In this document: piece after piece, positions 16,648-26,016 of the stretch
How the letters are laid out: each line of letters begins with the position of its first letter
Position numbering within the stretch: the first letter of the stretch is position 1
Assembly (NCBI GenBank): GCA_025934355.1
Contig: JAICYF010000007.1
Span: forward strand, 1 to 37,790
Length of the DNA stretch: 37,790 nt
Direction of reading: 5' to 3'
Source of the DNA: Acidothermaceae bacterium
GTDB taxonomy: Bacteria; Actinomycetota; Actinomycetes; Acidothermales; Acidothermaceae
Program-made: the position numbers and the translations under genes
Notes under the pieces: generated by a model
Told to the model about the DNA's origin: nothing
What the model saw: the letters and a program-made list of their open reading frames with translations, nothing else
Databases searched by the model: none

Positions 16648-17739
16648 GTGCAGGGTGAACGGTTCGCGGAGCTGCGGCTCGAGCAAGTCAGCCGCAGCTT
16701 CGCGGGCCACGTGGCGCTCGACCGGCTCGACCTGACGATTGGCTCGGGCGAATTCGTTGCGCTGCTTGGTCCGTCGGGGTGCGGGAAGTCAACCGCGCTC
16801 AACTGTCTGGCCGGGTTGCTGCCGCTCACGGGCGGCAGCATCTGGCTCGACAGCAAGCGCATCGACACGATGCCGCCAGAGAAGCGTGGGTTCGGCATGG
16901 TATTCCAGAACTACGCGTTGTTCCCGCACATGTCGGTGCGGCGCAATATCGCGTTTGGCCTGAAGATGCGCAAGACGTCGAAGGCCGAGACGAAGCGGCG
17001 AGTCGATGAGGCCATCAAGCTGGTGCAGCTCAAGGAGCATGCGCACAAGTTGCCGGGGCAGCTGTCGGGCGGTCAGCAGCAGCGAGTGGCCATCGCGCGC
17101 GCGATCGTGTTCGAGCCAGCGCTCGTGGTGATGGACGAGCCGTTGTCGAACCTCGACGCCAAGTTGCGCCTCGAAATGCGCACCGAAATTCGTCGGCTGC
17201 ACCAATCGCTCGGCCTTACGACGGTCTACGTCACGCACGATCAGGAGGAGGCGCTCTCTCTCGCCGACCGGTTGGTGTTGCTGCGCGACGGTGTCGTTCA
17301 GCAGATCGGGACGCCGGAGGAGGTGTACACGCAACCCACGAACCGTTACGTGGCGGGTTTCATGGGCTACCGCAACATGCTGGAGTTGGCGGTCGAGCGG
17401 GAACTCAACGGCCAAGCGGTGCTTACCGGCCCGGGCGTGCACCTCGCCGGCGTCGTCCGAGACGAGCTGGTCGGCGGTCATGCGATCGCGGCGATCAGGC
17501 CCGAAGACTTTGTGGTCGGCGCGGTCGGTGACAACCAACTGAGTGTTGCCGTCGAAGTGGTCGAGTATCACGGTCGCGAGCAGTCGGCCCAAGGACGACT
17601 GATGAACGGCGACGCGGTGTTCTTTCGCACCGACAAGCGGCTCGCGCCAGCAGACCAGGTCACCCTCAGTGTGCCGACCGAGCGGGTGCTGCTCTTCTCC
17701 ACAGAAGCGGCCGCCGCGCCGGCGGAGCTGGTGACCTGA
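16648..17739 (+). CDS. ABC transporter ATP-binding protein (PotA/UgpC-like, TOBE domain)
   Basis: Walker A GPSGCGKST, signature LSGGQQQRVAIARA, Walker B LVVMDEPLSNLDAKLR. Confidence 0.95.
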   Translation: MQGERFAELRLEQVSRSFAGHVALDRLDLTIGSGEFVALLGPSGCGKSTALNCLAGLLPLTGGSIWLDSKRIDTMPPEKRGFGMVFQNYALFPHMSVRRNIAFGLKMRKTSKAETKRRVDEAIKLVQLKEHAHKLPGQLSGGQQQRVAIARAIVFEPALVVMDEPLSNLDAKLRLEMRTEIRRLHQSLGLTTVYVTHDQEEALSLADRLVLLRDGVVQQIGTPEEVYTQPTNRYVAGFMGYRNMLELAVERELNGQAVLTGPGVHLAGVVRDELVGGHAIAAIRPEDFVVGAVGDNQLSVAVEVVEYHGREQSAQGRLMNGDAVFFRTDKRLAPADQVTLSVPTERVLLFSTEAAAAPAELVT

Positions 17740-18653
17740 TGGCAGTCGCAACCGGCGTTGGTGCGGCCGGCGATGCCACTCCATCGTTGCGTCACCGACT
17801 TGCGGAGCGAGGGATCGACCGGCACCTTTGGCTGCTGCTGCCTGGTGTGGCGTTCATCCTGTTGCTCTTCGTCTATCCGTTCATCTACGGATTGCAGCTG
17901 TCGTTTCGACCGCTGAAAGGTGGGGGCGCGTTCGCCAACTACAAGACCTTCTTTTCTGACTCGTACTTGCGTGACACGATCTGGATCACCCTCAAACTTG
18001 GCGTGCCCGCGGCGGTGCTCAACGTGGCGGCCGCCATTCCGATCGCCTACACAATGCGCCGCTGGCGCAGAGGCCGGCGAACCCTGACCGCGCTACTCGT
18101 CGTCCCGATCACGCTCGGAACCGTGCTGACGGCGGAAGGTTTGCTCAACTACGCGGGACCAGCAGGCTGGCTGAACAAGGTGCTACGCGATTTGCATCTG
18201 GTGAAGGATTCGCTGCCGCTGCTGCACAACTACTGGGGCGTCTTTCTCTCCCTCGTCATCACCGGATTCCCCTTCGCGTTTTTGCTGATCTCCGCCTACC
18301 TGTCTGGCATCGACCCGGTGCTGGAGCGTGCCGCGTCGACACTCGGGGCTGGCGGGTGGCAGCGGTTCCGGCACGTGACCTTCCCGCTGCTGGCCCCCGG
18401 CGTCGCAATCACCTTCTGCTTGTCGTTCGTGCTCGCCTTCTCCGTGTTTCCCTCCGCTCAGTTGGTCGGCAACCCGGCCGGCTCCACCCACGTCATCTCG
18501 ATCGCCGCGTATCACGCCGCGCTCGAGCAGTACGACTACCCGTTGGGCTCGGCCATCGCCATGGTCATGGCGGCGGTGATGCTTGTCATCATCGGCATCG
18601 TGCTGCTGTGGCGGAACACCCTTTACAAGGGGTCGAGCGGAGGCAAAGGCTGA
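17739..18653 (+). CDS. ABC transporter permease (PotB-like)
   Basis: Multiple TM segments; binding-protein-dependent permease motif ERAASTLGAGGWQRFRHVTFPLLAPG; TGATG overlap with upstream gene. Confidence 0.92.
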   Translation: MAVATGVGAAGDATPSLRHRLAERGIDRHLWLLLPGVAFILLLFVYPFIYGLQLSFRPLKGGGAFANYKTFFSDSYLRDTIWITLKLGVPAAVLNVAAAIPIAYTMRRWRRGRRTLTALLVVPITLGTVLTAEGLLNYAGPAGWLNKVLRDLHLVKDSLPLLHNYWGVFLSLVITGFPFAFLLISAYLSGIDPVLERAASTLGAGGWQRFRHVTFPLLAPGVAITFCLSFVLAFSVFPSAQLVGNPAGSTHVISIAAYHAALEQYDYPLGSAIAMVMAAVMLVIIGIVLLWRNTLYKGSSGGKG

Positions 18654-19543
18654 TGGCGACGTTGACCACAACCGCCCCGTCGGCGCCTTCGGGCGACCGC
18701 CCTCGACCCCGCCGCCCGATCGTTGCCAGGCCAGCCACCTGGATCGTGTGGGCGCTCGTCGCCTTCTTCTTCGTTAACCTCCTCGGCGTCGTGATGTCGG
18801 TCGTCGTCGACTCCTTTGGCAAGAGCTGGTTCGGCACATGGTTGCCAAGCGCGTTCACCACCCATTGGTACGGCGACGCGTGGAGCGAGTTCGGCCTGCA
18901 TCAGGTCATGTGGGTCACGGCGGAGGTCGCAATAGCGGTTGTGGTGATATCGCTGCTCATCGGCGCGCCCACCGCATACGTCTTGGCACGGCGTGACTTT
19001 CCGCTCAAGAAGGTCGTGCTACTGCTCTTCCTGCTGCCGATCCTGGTCCCGCCGATCACATACGGCATTCCGCTCGCGATCGTGCTGTACAAAGCCCACC
19101 TTGCCGGCCATCTGACCGGCGTCATCTTGGCCAACTTGGTGCCGTCGGTGCCGTTCGTCGTGTTGACGATGACACCCTTTATCGAGCAGATCGACCCGAA
19201 GATCGAGGCGGCCGCCCGGATGTGCGGCGCCAACACGTCCGCGGTGATGATGCGCATACTTGCGCCCCTCGTCGTCCCGGGATTGCTCGCCGCCGGAATT
19301 CTGGTGCTGATCCGCACCGTCGGGATGTTCGAACTCACCTTTCTCACCGCCGGCCCGACATCGCAGACCTTGGTCGTGGCGCTCTACAGCGCGGTCTTTT
19401 CGGCCGGTATTCGCGCTCAGCAATCAATTGACGCGATGGCTGTCATCTACACCGGCTCGATGCTCGTCCTGCTGGTCATCGCGTTGCGCTTCGTGAACCC
19501 AACTCAGTTGGTAACCCGCGTGCGCGAAGAGCCAATGGCATAA
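18653..19543 (+). CDS. ABC transporter permease (PotC-like)
   Basis: Multiple TM segments; EAAARMCGANTSAVMMRILAPLVVPGL; ATG at 18653 overlaps upstream TGA. Confidence 0.92.
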   Translation: MATLTTTAPSAPSGDRPRPRRPIVARPATWIVWALVAFFFVNLLGVVMSVVVDSFGKSWFGTWLPSAFTTHWYGDAWSEFGLHQVMWVTAEVAIAVVVISLLIGAPTAYVLARRDFPLKKVVLLLFLLPILVPPITYGIPLAIVLYKAHLAGHLTGVILANLVPSVPFVVLTMTPFIEQIDPKIEAAARMCGANTSAVMMRILAPLVVPGLLAAGILVLIRTVGMFELTFLTAGPTSQTLVVALYSAVFSAGIRAQQSIDAMAVIYTGSMLVLLVIALRFVNPTQLVTRVREEPMA

Positions 19544-19561
19544 CTGAAAGGAAATCGCGTA

Positions 19562-20314
19562 GTGCGCACGGTCATCTCGCCCGGTAAAGACACCGACTTG
19601 ATCCAACTCGACCTCGCTGAGCTCGGCACGGGTGCGTCGTTCGAAAAGACGTCGGACGACGAAGTGCTCGTCGTCGTGTTGAGCGGCGCTGTCGACGTGA
19701 CGGTCGACGACCAGGCGCTGGGCGCCGCCGGCGGCCGAGCGAACGTGTTCGAGGCGCCAGGCGAGGCGATCTACGCGCCACCAGGCGCAACCGTGCGGTT
19801 GACTGCCACATCGACCGCCGAACTAGCCATCGCCAGCGCGCCGCTCGACGACCTCCCGCCGGGCAAGACGCGGATCATCCGGGCCGCCGACCAAGACGTG
19901 GCCGCGCGCGGCGGGGGCAACTGGTCGCGCAGCGTGCGCACGATTCTCGGGCCCGGCGACGACGCGGGCCGGCTGCTCGTCGGTGAAACGATCAACCCGC
20001 CGGGGAACTGGTCGTCCTACCCGCCGCACAAGCACGACACCCACAACCCGCCGCATGAGGTTCAACTCGAAGAGGTCTATCTCTTCAAGGTTGCGCCAGA
20101 GGGAGGCTTCGGCATTCAGCTGCTGTACGACGGCGAGCGCAAGGACGCCTTTATGGTCCGCGACAACGACGTCGCCGCGATCAAGTCGGGATACCATCCG
20201 GTTGTGGGCGCGCCCGGATACTCGCTGTATTACCTGTGGGTGATGGCTGGCAACGGCCGGCAGATGATCCCCGCGCTCGATCCGCAACACGCCTGGGTGC
20301 AAGCAGGCCGATGA
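19562..20314 (+). CDS. 5-deoxy-glucuronate isomerase-like cupin (IolB/KduI family)
   Basis: [43 protein letters not shown] and [24 protein letters not shown] are typical IolB blocks. Confidence 0.85.
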   Translation: MRTVISPGKDTDLIQLDLAELGTGASFEKTSDDEVLVVVLSGAVDVTVDDQALGAAGGRANVFEAPGEAIYAPPGATVRLTATSTAELAIASAPLDDLPPGKTRIIRAADQDVAARGGGNWSRSVRTILGPGDDAGRLLVGETINPPGNWSSYPPHKHDTHNPPHEVQLEEVYLFKVAPEGGFGIQLLYDGERKDAFMVRDNDVAAIKSGYHPVVGAPGYSLYYLWVMAGNGRQMIPALDPQHAWVQAGR

Positions 20315-21561
20315 GCGAGCCCTCGCCTGACAACTCAGCCGGCAGCGGCGCTCGGATCGTCGATGCCCGCGTCATCGTCACCTGCCCCGGGCGCAACTTC
20401 GTCACGGTAAAAATCACCACATCGGACGGCGTCACCGGCGTCGGCGACGCGACCCTCAACGGCCGCGAGCTGGCGGTGGCCAGCTATCTGCAAGACCACG
20501 TTTGCCCCGCGCTCATCGGACGCCACGCAGATCGCATCGAAGACATCTGGCAATACTTGTACAAAGGCGCCTACTGGCGTCGCGGTCCGGTGACCATGAC
20601 CGCGATCGCGGCCGTCGACACCGCGCTTTGGGACATCAAGGGGAAGGTCGCCGGGCTGCCGGTTTACCAGCTGCTCGGCGGTCGCGCTCGTGAAGGCGTC
20701 ACGGTGTACGGCCACGCCAACGGCCAGGACGTCGCCGAGGTGCTCGACGAAGTCGCGCAGTATCTCGAGCACGGCTATAAGGCAGTCCGCGTGCAAGTCG
20801 GCATCCCAGGCTTGCCGGTCACGTACGGCGTCAGCAAAGACAAACTCTTCTACGAGCCAGCGCAAAAGGGCATCGCGCCCAGCGAGGCAACCTGGTCTAC
20901 GGAACTCTATCTGCGGCACGTGCCCGGCTTGTTCGACGCCGTCCGGGGGAAGTTCGGCTTTGGCTTTCACCTCCTGCACGACGCGCATCACCGACTGACG
21001 CCAACCGAAGCGGCCCGGCTAGGGAAGCGGCTTGAGGAGTACGAACTTTTCTGGCTCGAGGATCCCACGCCCGCCGAGTCGCAGGACGCGTTTCGCATCA
21101 TCAAGCAGCACACGACAACCCCGATTGCAGTCGGGGAGGTCTTCAACTCAATCTGGGATTGTCAGCAGCTCATCACCGAGCGGTTGATCGACTTCATCAG
21201 GACGACCGTCGTACACGCGGGCGGCATCACGCACTTGCGCCGCATCTTCAACTTGGCCGAGTTGTACGGCGTGCGCAGCGGTTCGCACGGCGCAACCGAC
21301 TTGTCGCCTGTTTGCATGGCGGCCGCGCTGCATCTCGACCTCTCCATTCCGAACTTCGGCCTCCAGGAGTACATGCGGCACACGGCGGCCACCGACGAGG
21401 TGTTCCCCCACACGTATTGGTTTGAGGGGGGATATCTGCACCCGGGCGAGACGCCTGGCCTCGGCGTCGACATCGACGAAAAGCTCGCGGAGCGATACCC
21501 ATATCAGCCGGCGCCGCTACCGGTGAACAGATTGCTCGACGGCACAATGCACAGCTGGTGA
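20311..21561 (+). CDS. manD: D-mannonate dehydratase-like enolase superfamily protein (ManD type)
   Basis: [108 protein letters not shown] overlap with upstream gene. Confidence 0.9.
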   Translation: MSEPSPDNSAGSGARIVDARVIVTCPGRNFVTVKITTSDGVTGVGDATLNGRELAVASYLQDHVCPALIGRHADRIEDIWQYLYKGAYWRRGPVTMTAIAAVDTALWDIKGKVAGLPVYQLLGGRAREGVTVYGHANGQDVAEVLDEVAQYLEHGYKAVRVQVGIPGLPVTYGVSKDKLFYEPAQKGIAPSEATWSTELYLRHVPGLFDAVRGKFGFGFHLLHDAHHRLTPTEAARLGKRLEEYELFWLEDPTPAESQDAFRIIKQHTTTPIAVGEVFNSIWDCQQLITERLIDFIRTTVVHAGGITHLRRIFNLAELYGVRSGSHGATDLSPVCMAAALHLDLSIPNFGLQEYMRHTAATDEVFPHTYWFEGGYLHPGETPGLGVDIDEKLAERYPYQPAPLPVNRLLDGTMHSW

Positions 21562-21582
21562 TTCGACGAGAAGGTTAACGAG

Positions 21583-23130
21583 ATGAGTTCCCAGCAGTTG
21601 CGAGAAGCCGTTATCTCACTGCACGAAGGCGACACCGTCGGGATCGCCCGGCGGGCGATTCCAGCCGGCGCGATGCTGATCGATGGCGCTCGAGCGATCC
21701 GGGTGCCGGCGGAGGTGCCGGCCGGCCACAAAGTCGCGTTGACCGAGATTCCGATCGGCGAACCCGTGCGCAAGTACGGCCAGCCAATCGGTGTTGCGAC
21801 GCAACACGTCCACCTCGGCGACCATGTGCATAGCCACAATCTGAGCATCAGCGACTTCGCCCGCGATTACGCCTACAGCGCCGACGTCGTCGCCGAACAC
21901 CCACTGCCAACGGAGCAGCGCGCGACATTCCAGGGAATCGTCCGACCGGACGGCCGGGTCGCCACCCGGAACTTCATCGGCATCTTGACGTCCGTGAACT
22001 GCTCGGCCACCGCGGCGAAGCTGATCGCGAACCAATTCCGCTCGGGATCACCGCTCCTGGCTGAATACGAACATGTCGACGGCGTGGTCGCGCTCACGCA
22101 TGGCAGCGGCTGCGGCATGGCTGGCTCGGGCGAGGGCATGGACATTCTCCGTCGCACACTCTCGGGGTATGCGCGCCATCCCAACTTTGCCGGACTGTTG
22201 GTGATCGGCCTGGGTTGCGAGGTCAACCAGATCAGCGCGCTCACCGAAGGCTTCGACGTGCCCGACTACGTTCCGGTGGTCGATATGACGATCCAAGACT
22301 TGGGCGGCACTCGCGCAACCGTCAACGAGGGCGTGGCTCGCATTCGCGACATGCTGTCGACAGCTGACGAGACGCGCCGCACCACGGTGTCGGCAAGTGA
22401 GTTGGTGCTCGGGCTGCAATGCGGTGGGTCAGACGGCTACTCGGGCATTACCGCGAACCCAGCGCTTGGGGCGGCGTCCGACCAGCTTGTTCGAAACGGC
22501 GGCACGTCAATCCTCGGTGAGACACCAGAGGTCTATGGCGCAGAGCACTTGCTCACCCGGCGCGCGGTGAGCCAAGAGGTCGGAAAGCGGCTCGTCGATC
22601 GAATCGCCTGGTGGGAGCGGTACGTCGCCGCGTCATCCGGCTCGATGGACAACAACCCCTCGCCGGGCAACAAGGCTGGCGGCCTGACCACCATCCTGGA
22701 GAAGTCGCTGGGCGCTGTGGCGAAGGGCGGTCACGCGAATCTCGCCGCCGTATACGAATACGCCGAGCAGGTCGACCGCAACGGTTTTGTCTTCATGGAC
22801 ACGCCGGGCTACGACCCCGTCTCGGTCACCGGCATGGTGGCGGGCGGCGCGAACATCGTTTGCTTCACCACCGGGCGCGGCTCGGTGTTCGGTTGCAAGC
22901 CGGTCCCGAGCATCAAGCTCTCGACCAACAGCGACACCTATCGCCGAATGACCGACGACATGGACATCAATTGCGGTGAGATCCTGGACGGCACCGCCAG
23001 CGTTGACGAACTGGGCGACCGCATCTTCCAGCGCATGCTCGAGGTCGCGTCGGGATCGTTGACCAAGAGCGAGGAGATCGGGCTCGGCGACGAGGAATTC
23101 ACCCCGTGGCAGCTCGGGGCCGTGATGTGA
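21583..23130 (+). CDS. uxaA: Altronate dehydratase family protein (UxaA-like)
   Basis: N-terminal SAF-like domain, then GIVRPDGRVATRNFIGILTSVNCSATAAKLIA, GSGCGMAGSGEGMDILRRTLSGYARHPNFAGLLVIGLGCE, LGLQCGGSDGYSGITANPALG, FMDTPGYDPVSVTGMVAGGANIVCFTTGRGSVFGCKPVPSIKLSTNS. Confidence 0.92.
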   Translation: MSSQQLREAVISLHEGDTVGIARRAIPAGAMLIDGARAIRVPAEVPAGHKVALTEIPIGEPVRKYGQPIGVATQHVHLGDHVHSHNLSISDFARDYAYSADVVAEHPLPTEQRATFQGIVRPDGRVATRNFIGILTSVNCSATAAKLIANQFRSGSPLLAEYEHVDGVVALTHGSGCGMAGSGEGMDILRRTLSGYARHPNFAGLLVIGLGCEVNQISALTEGFDVPDYVPVVDMTIQDLGGTRATVNEGVARIRDMLSTADETRRTTVSASELVLGLQCGGSDGYSGITANPALGAASDQLVRNGGTSILGETPEVYGAEHLLTRRAVSQEVGKRLVDRIAWWERYVAASSGSMDNNPSPGNKAGGLTTILEKSLGAVAKGGHANLAAVYEYAEQVDRNGFVFMDTPGYDPVSVTGMVAGGANIVCFTTGRGSVFGCKPVPSIKLSTNSDTYRRMTDDMDINCGEILDGTASVDELGDRIFQRMLEVASGSLTKSEEIGLGDEEFTPWQLGAVM

Positions 23131-24611
23131 TGGCGCGGCTTAGCCTCGCCACCCTCAACGAGATCCCCCAATCGGCACAGCCGTCGGTAGACCCCCGTGC
23201 GATCAGCGATGGAATGGTTCACCTCGGCCTGGGCGCTTTTCACCGCGCGCACCAAGCGGTCTACACGCAGTTGGCGATGGCCGCGACCGGCGACACGTCA
23301 TGGGGAGTTTGCGGTGTGACCCAGCGCAGCCGCGACGTCGTCGAACGACTCGCGCCGCAGGACGGCCTGTACAGCGTTCTGCAACGCGCCGACACGACAT
23401 CGATCAGCGTGCTTGCGCCGATTCGCGATCTGCTCTTCGCCAGAACACAGTCCGACGAGTTGGTAGCCCGAGTCGCCGCGCCGACCACTCGTGTCGTCAC
23501 TTTGACCGTGACCGAAAAGGGATATCGGCACGACCCCGCCTCGGGTCGGCTCCGTGCTGACGACGTCGAAGTGATGGCGGACGTCGACGGTCGGTCGCCG
23601 CAGACCGTCGTAGGTCAGCTGGTGCGCGGGATGCAAGCGCGTCAGCGCGCTGCCGTCGGACCGGTCACGGTCGTCTGCTGCGACAACCTGCCCAGCAACG
23701 GACGCACCCTTGCCCGACTGGTAGCCGACTTCTGCGACCTGCTGCCTCCGGCCGAGTCTGCGTCGACACGAGCATGGATCGACGAACACGTGCGATTCCC
23801 TTGCACGATGGTCGACCGCATCGTGCCCTCCGCCACTGACGCAGATCGGGCCGACGCCGCAAGACTTCTCGGCGTTGATGACCGCGGAGTTGTCGTCGCC
23901 GAACCGTTCATGCAATGGGTGATCGAGGACGACTTCGCAGCGGCCCGGCCGGCTTGGGAGGCCGCGGGTGCCATTTTCACGGACGACGTCGCGCCGTACG
24001 AGGCGATGAAATTGCGGCTGCTAAACGGCTCACACTCAGCAATGGCCTACCTGGGTGTATTGGCCGGCTACGAGTATGTGGCCGACTTCGTTCGCATGGA
24101 CGACGTGGCTCGGTTCGTCCGCGCGTTGATGGACCTCGATGTCTCGCCGACGCTCGACGTGCCGAACGGGTTCGACGTCGTCCGTTACAAGGACGAACTG
24201 CTCGCGCGGTTCGGCAATCGCGCGCTGCGTCATCGCACCGCGCAGATCGCGATGGACGGCAGCCAGAAGCTGCCGCAGCGGCTGCTAGGTGTCATCGCTG
24301 AGAGGCGGGCCGCTGGTGAGACGCCAGACCACGCACTGCTAGCGGTGGCAGCTTGGATGCGCTACGTCAGCGCGGAATCAAACGAGCATGGCAGCGCCAT
24401 CGACGTCGATGACCCGTTGGCAGACCTGATAAAGCAACGGTTGGACGGCGCGCGCGACGCGCGGCACGTCGTCGACCGTCTGCTCGCCATCGAGCAGGTC
24501 TTTTCCGACCGGCTGCGCGATGACGCAACGGTCCGCGTACAGCTGGCCGATTACGTCGAAGCCCTTGCCAGCAAGGGGGTGCGGTCGACCGTTCGCGAGT
24601 TGGCGCGTTGA
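23130..24611 (+). CDS. uxuB: Mannitol dehydrogenase family protein; fructuronate reductase-like
   Basis: MVHLGLGAFHRAHQAVYTQ, VTLTVTEKGYRHDPASGRL, VCCDNLPSNGRTLARLV, MKLRLLNGSHSAMAYLGVLAGYEYV; ATG overlaps upstream TGA. Confidence 0.9.
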   Translation: MARLSLATLNEIPQSAQPSVDPRAISDGMVHLGLGAFHRAHQAVYTQLAMAATGDTSWGVCGVTQRSRDVVERLAPQDGLYSVLQRADTTSISVLAPIRDLLFARTQSDELVARVAAPTTRVVTLTVTEKGYRHDPASGRLRADDVEVMADVDGRSPQTVVGQLVRGMQARQRAAVGPVTVVCCDNLPSNGRTLARLVADFCDLLPPAESASTRAWIDEHVRFPCTMVDRIVPSATDADRADAARLLGVDDRGVVVAEPFMQWVIEDDFAAARPAWEAAGAIFTDDVAPYEAMKLRLLNGSHSAMAYLGVLAGYEYVADFVRMDDVARFVRALMDLDVSPTLDVPNGFDVVRYKDELLARFGNRALRHRTAQIAMDGSQKLPQRLLGVIAERRAAGETPDHALLAVAAWMRYVSAESNEHGSAIDVDDPLADLIKQRLDGARDARHVVDRLLAIEQVFSDRLRDDATVRVQLADYVEALASKGVRSTVRELAR

Positions 24612-24618
24612 CTGCCGC

Positions 24619-25767
24619 TCAGTCTTCGACCGCGTGTTGAGTCAGGCTGGCCGACCACTTCTCCTCGACCCGCGCGTAACGCCACACCACGAGTGCGACG
24701 ACCCACGTCAACACGAACAACCCGACGATGAAGAATCCGACGTTGTTGAGGTCGAGACTGCCAATCCACGCCAATGGGCCGCTGTTGATCGACAGTTTGT
24801 CGGTGAGGATCGACACGAGTTCGATAGTGCCGATGATGAGGGCGACGGCGACCGACAGCGCGGTGATCGTGATGTTGTAGTAAACCTTGCGCACCGGCTT
24901 CGAGAACGCCCAGCCGTAGGCGAAGTTCATGAAACAACCGTCGATCGCGTCGAGCAGACTCATGCCGGCGGCGAACAGCACGGGCAGCGTGAGGATCGCG
25001 TACCACGGCAGGCTGAACGCCGCGGCGCCGCCGGCGATGACCAGCAGCCCCACCTCGGTGGCGGTGTCGAAACCGAGACCGAACAGCACCCCGATCGGGT
25101 AGATCTGCCACGACTTGGTGACCGACTTCGTAAGTCTGCCGAGCCAGCGATTCATCAGGCCTCGGTTGTTGAGGTGCTGCTCGAGCGCGGCCTCGTCGAA
25201 CTCACCCTTCCGCATCTGCCGAAAGACGCGCACGATGCCGACCAGGATCACCAGGTTGAGAATGCCGATGATGTAGAGGAAGGCGCCGGAGACGCTGGTG
25301 CCGACCAGGCCGGTGACCGTGTGCAGGCCCGAGGAGCCGTTCTGCACCTGCCCTGCCAGCGATCGCACCCCGAACGCGAGCAGCAAACACAACGCGAAGA
25401 CGACGGTCGAATGCCCGAGCGAGAACCAGAAGCCCACCGAAACCGGCCGTTTGCCGTCGGCCATCAGCTTGCGGGTGGTGTTGTCGATCGCCGCTATGTG
25501 GTCGGCGTCGAAGGCGTGGCGCATGCCGAGCGTGTACGCCGTCAGCCCGAGACCCACGCCGAACACCTGGCCCGAGCCGACCTGGTAGTGATGAGGTGCG
25601 ACGATCGCGGCGAGCGTCACCCAGCCAAGCACGTGCAGCCCAACGACCACCGCCGCGATTCCGGCGATCGCGGCCCATTCTCCAGGGGTCAGCGATTGCC
25701 GCAGCTTCGCGAACCGGTTCGGCGGCGGCGCCTCCCGAGGCTCGCAGCTGGTGATGGTCGCGCTCAT
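24619..25767 (-). CDS. NicO/HoxN/NixA-type nickel/cobalt transporter
   Basis: LGMRHAFDADHIAAIDNTTRKLM (HX4DH motif), FSLGHSTVVF, GLGFDTATEVGLL; multiple TMs; ATG at 25767 (ORF open to 25788). Confidence 0.92.
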   Translation of the reverse strand: MSATITSCEPREAPPPNRFAKLRQSLTPGEWAAIAGIAAVVVGLHVLGWVTLAAIVAPHHYQVGSGQVFGVGLGLTAYTLGMRHAFDADHIAAIDNTTRKLMADGKRPVSVGFWFSLGHSTVVFALCLLLAFGVRSLAGQVQNGSSGLHTVTGLVGTSVSGAFLYIIGILNLVILVGIVRVFRQMRKGEFDEAALEQHLNNRGLMNRWLGRLTKSVTKSWQIYPIGVLFGLGFDTATEVGLLVIAGGAAAFSLPWYAILTLPVLFAAGMSLLDAIDGCFMNFAYGWAFSKPVRKVYYNITITALSVAVALIIGTIELVSILTDKLSINSGPLAWIGSLDLNNVGFFIVGLFVLTWVVALVVWRYARVEEKWSASLTQHAVED

Positions 25768-25805
25768 GTGCACTGCTCCGCTCGTCAAAGCTCAGACTCC
25801 GTCGG

Positions 25806-25846
25806 AGCCTAGGCGCGACCTCCTCCTACTTGCAACTAAGTTGCAA
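25806..25846 (-). promoter_or_regulatory. Nur-type nickel-responsive operator overlapping a promoter of the Ni/Co transporter gene
   Basis: TTGCAA-CTAAG-TTGCAA at 25830-25846; on the minus strand TTGCAA (25835-25830), 18-bp spacer, TAGGCT (25811-25806) resembles -35/-10. Confidence 0.7.
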
Positions 25847-26016
25847 TAAGGCCTCGGACGACGTATAGGGCGAGGTTCTGACCGCCACCGGGGAGGCGTC
25901 TGGGCGAACGCCCAGGGATGCTTCAGCTAATGCTCAGCTTGGGAACCGACATTGTGAGCGAGAGTTGGTTGTCAGCCGCGGCGGTCGACCGTTGACACCG
26001 GTAACAGGGAGCGATC

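Noticed and set aside
16789-17784. 331-aa minus-strand ORF
   Set aside because: Antisense to the ABC ATPase with intact Walker motifs.
24520-25812. 430-aa plus-strand ORF
   Set aside because: Antisense to the clearly coding NicO-type transporter; His/Arg/Asp/Gln-rich composition typical of a high-GC shadow frame.
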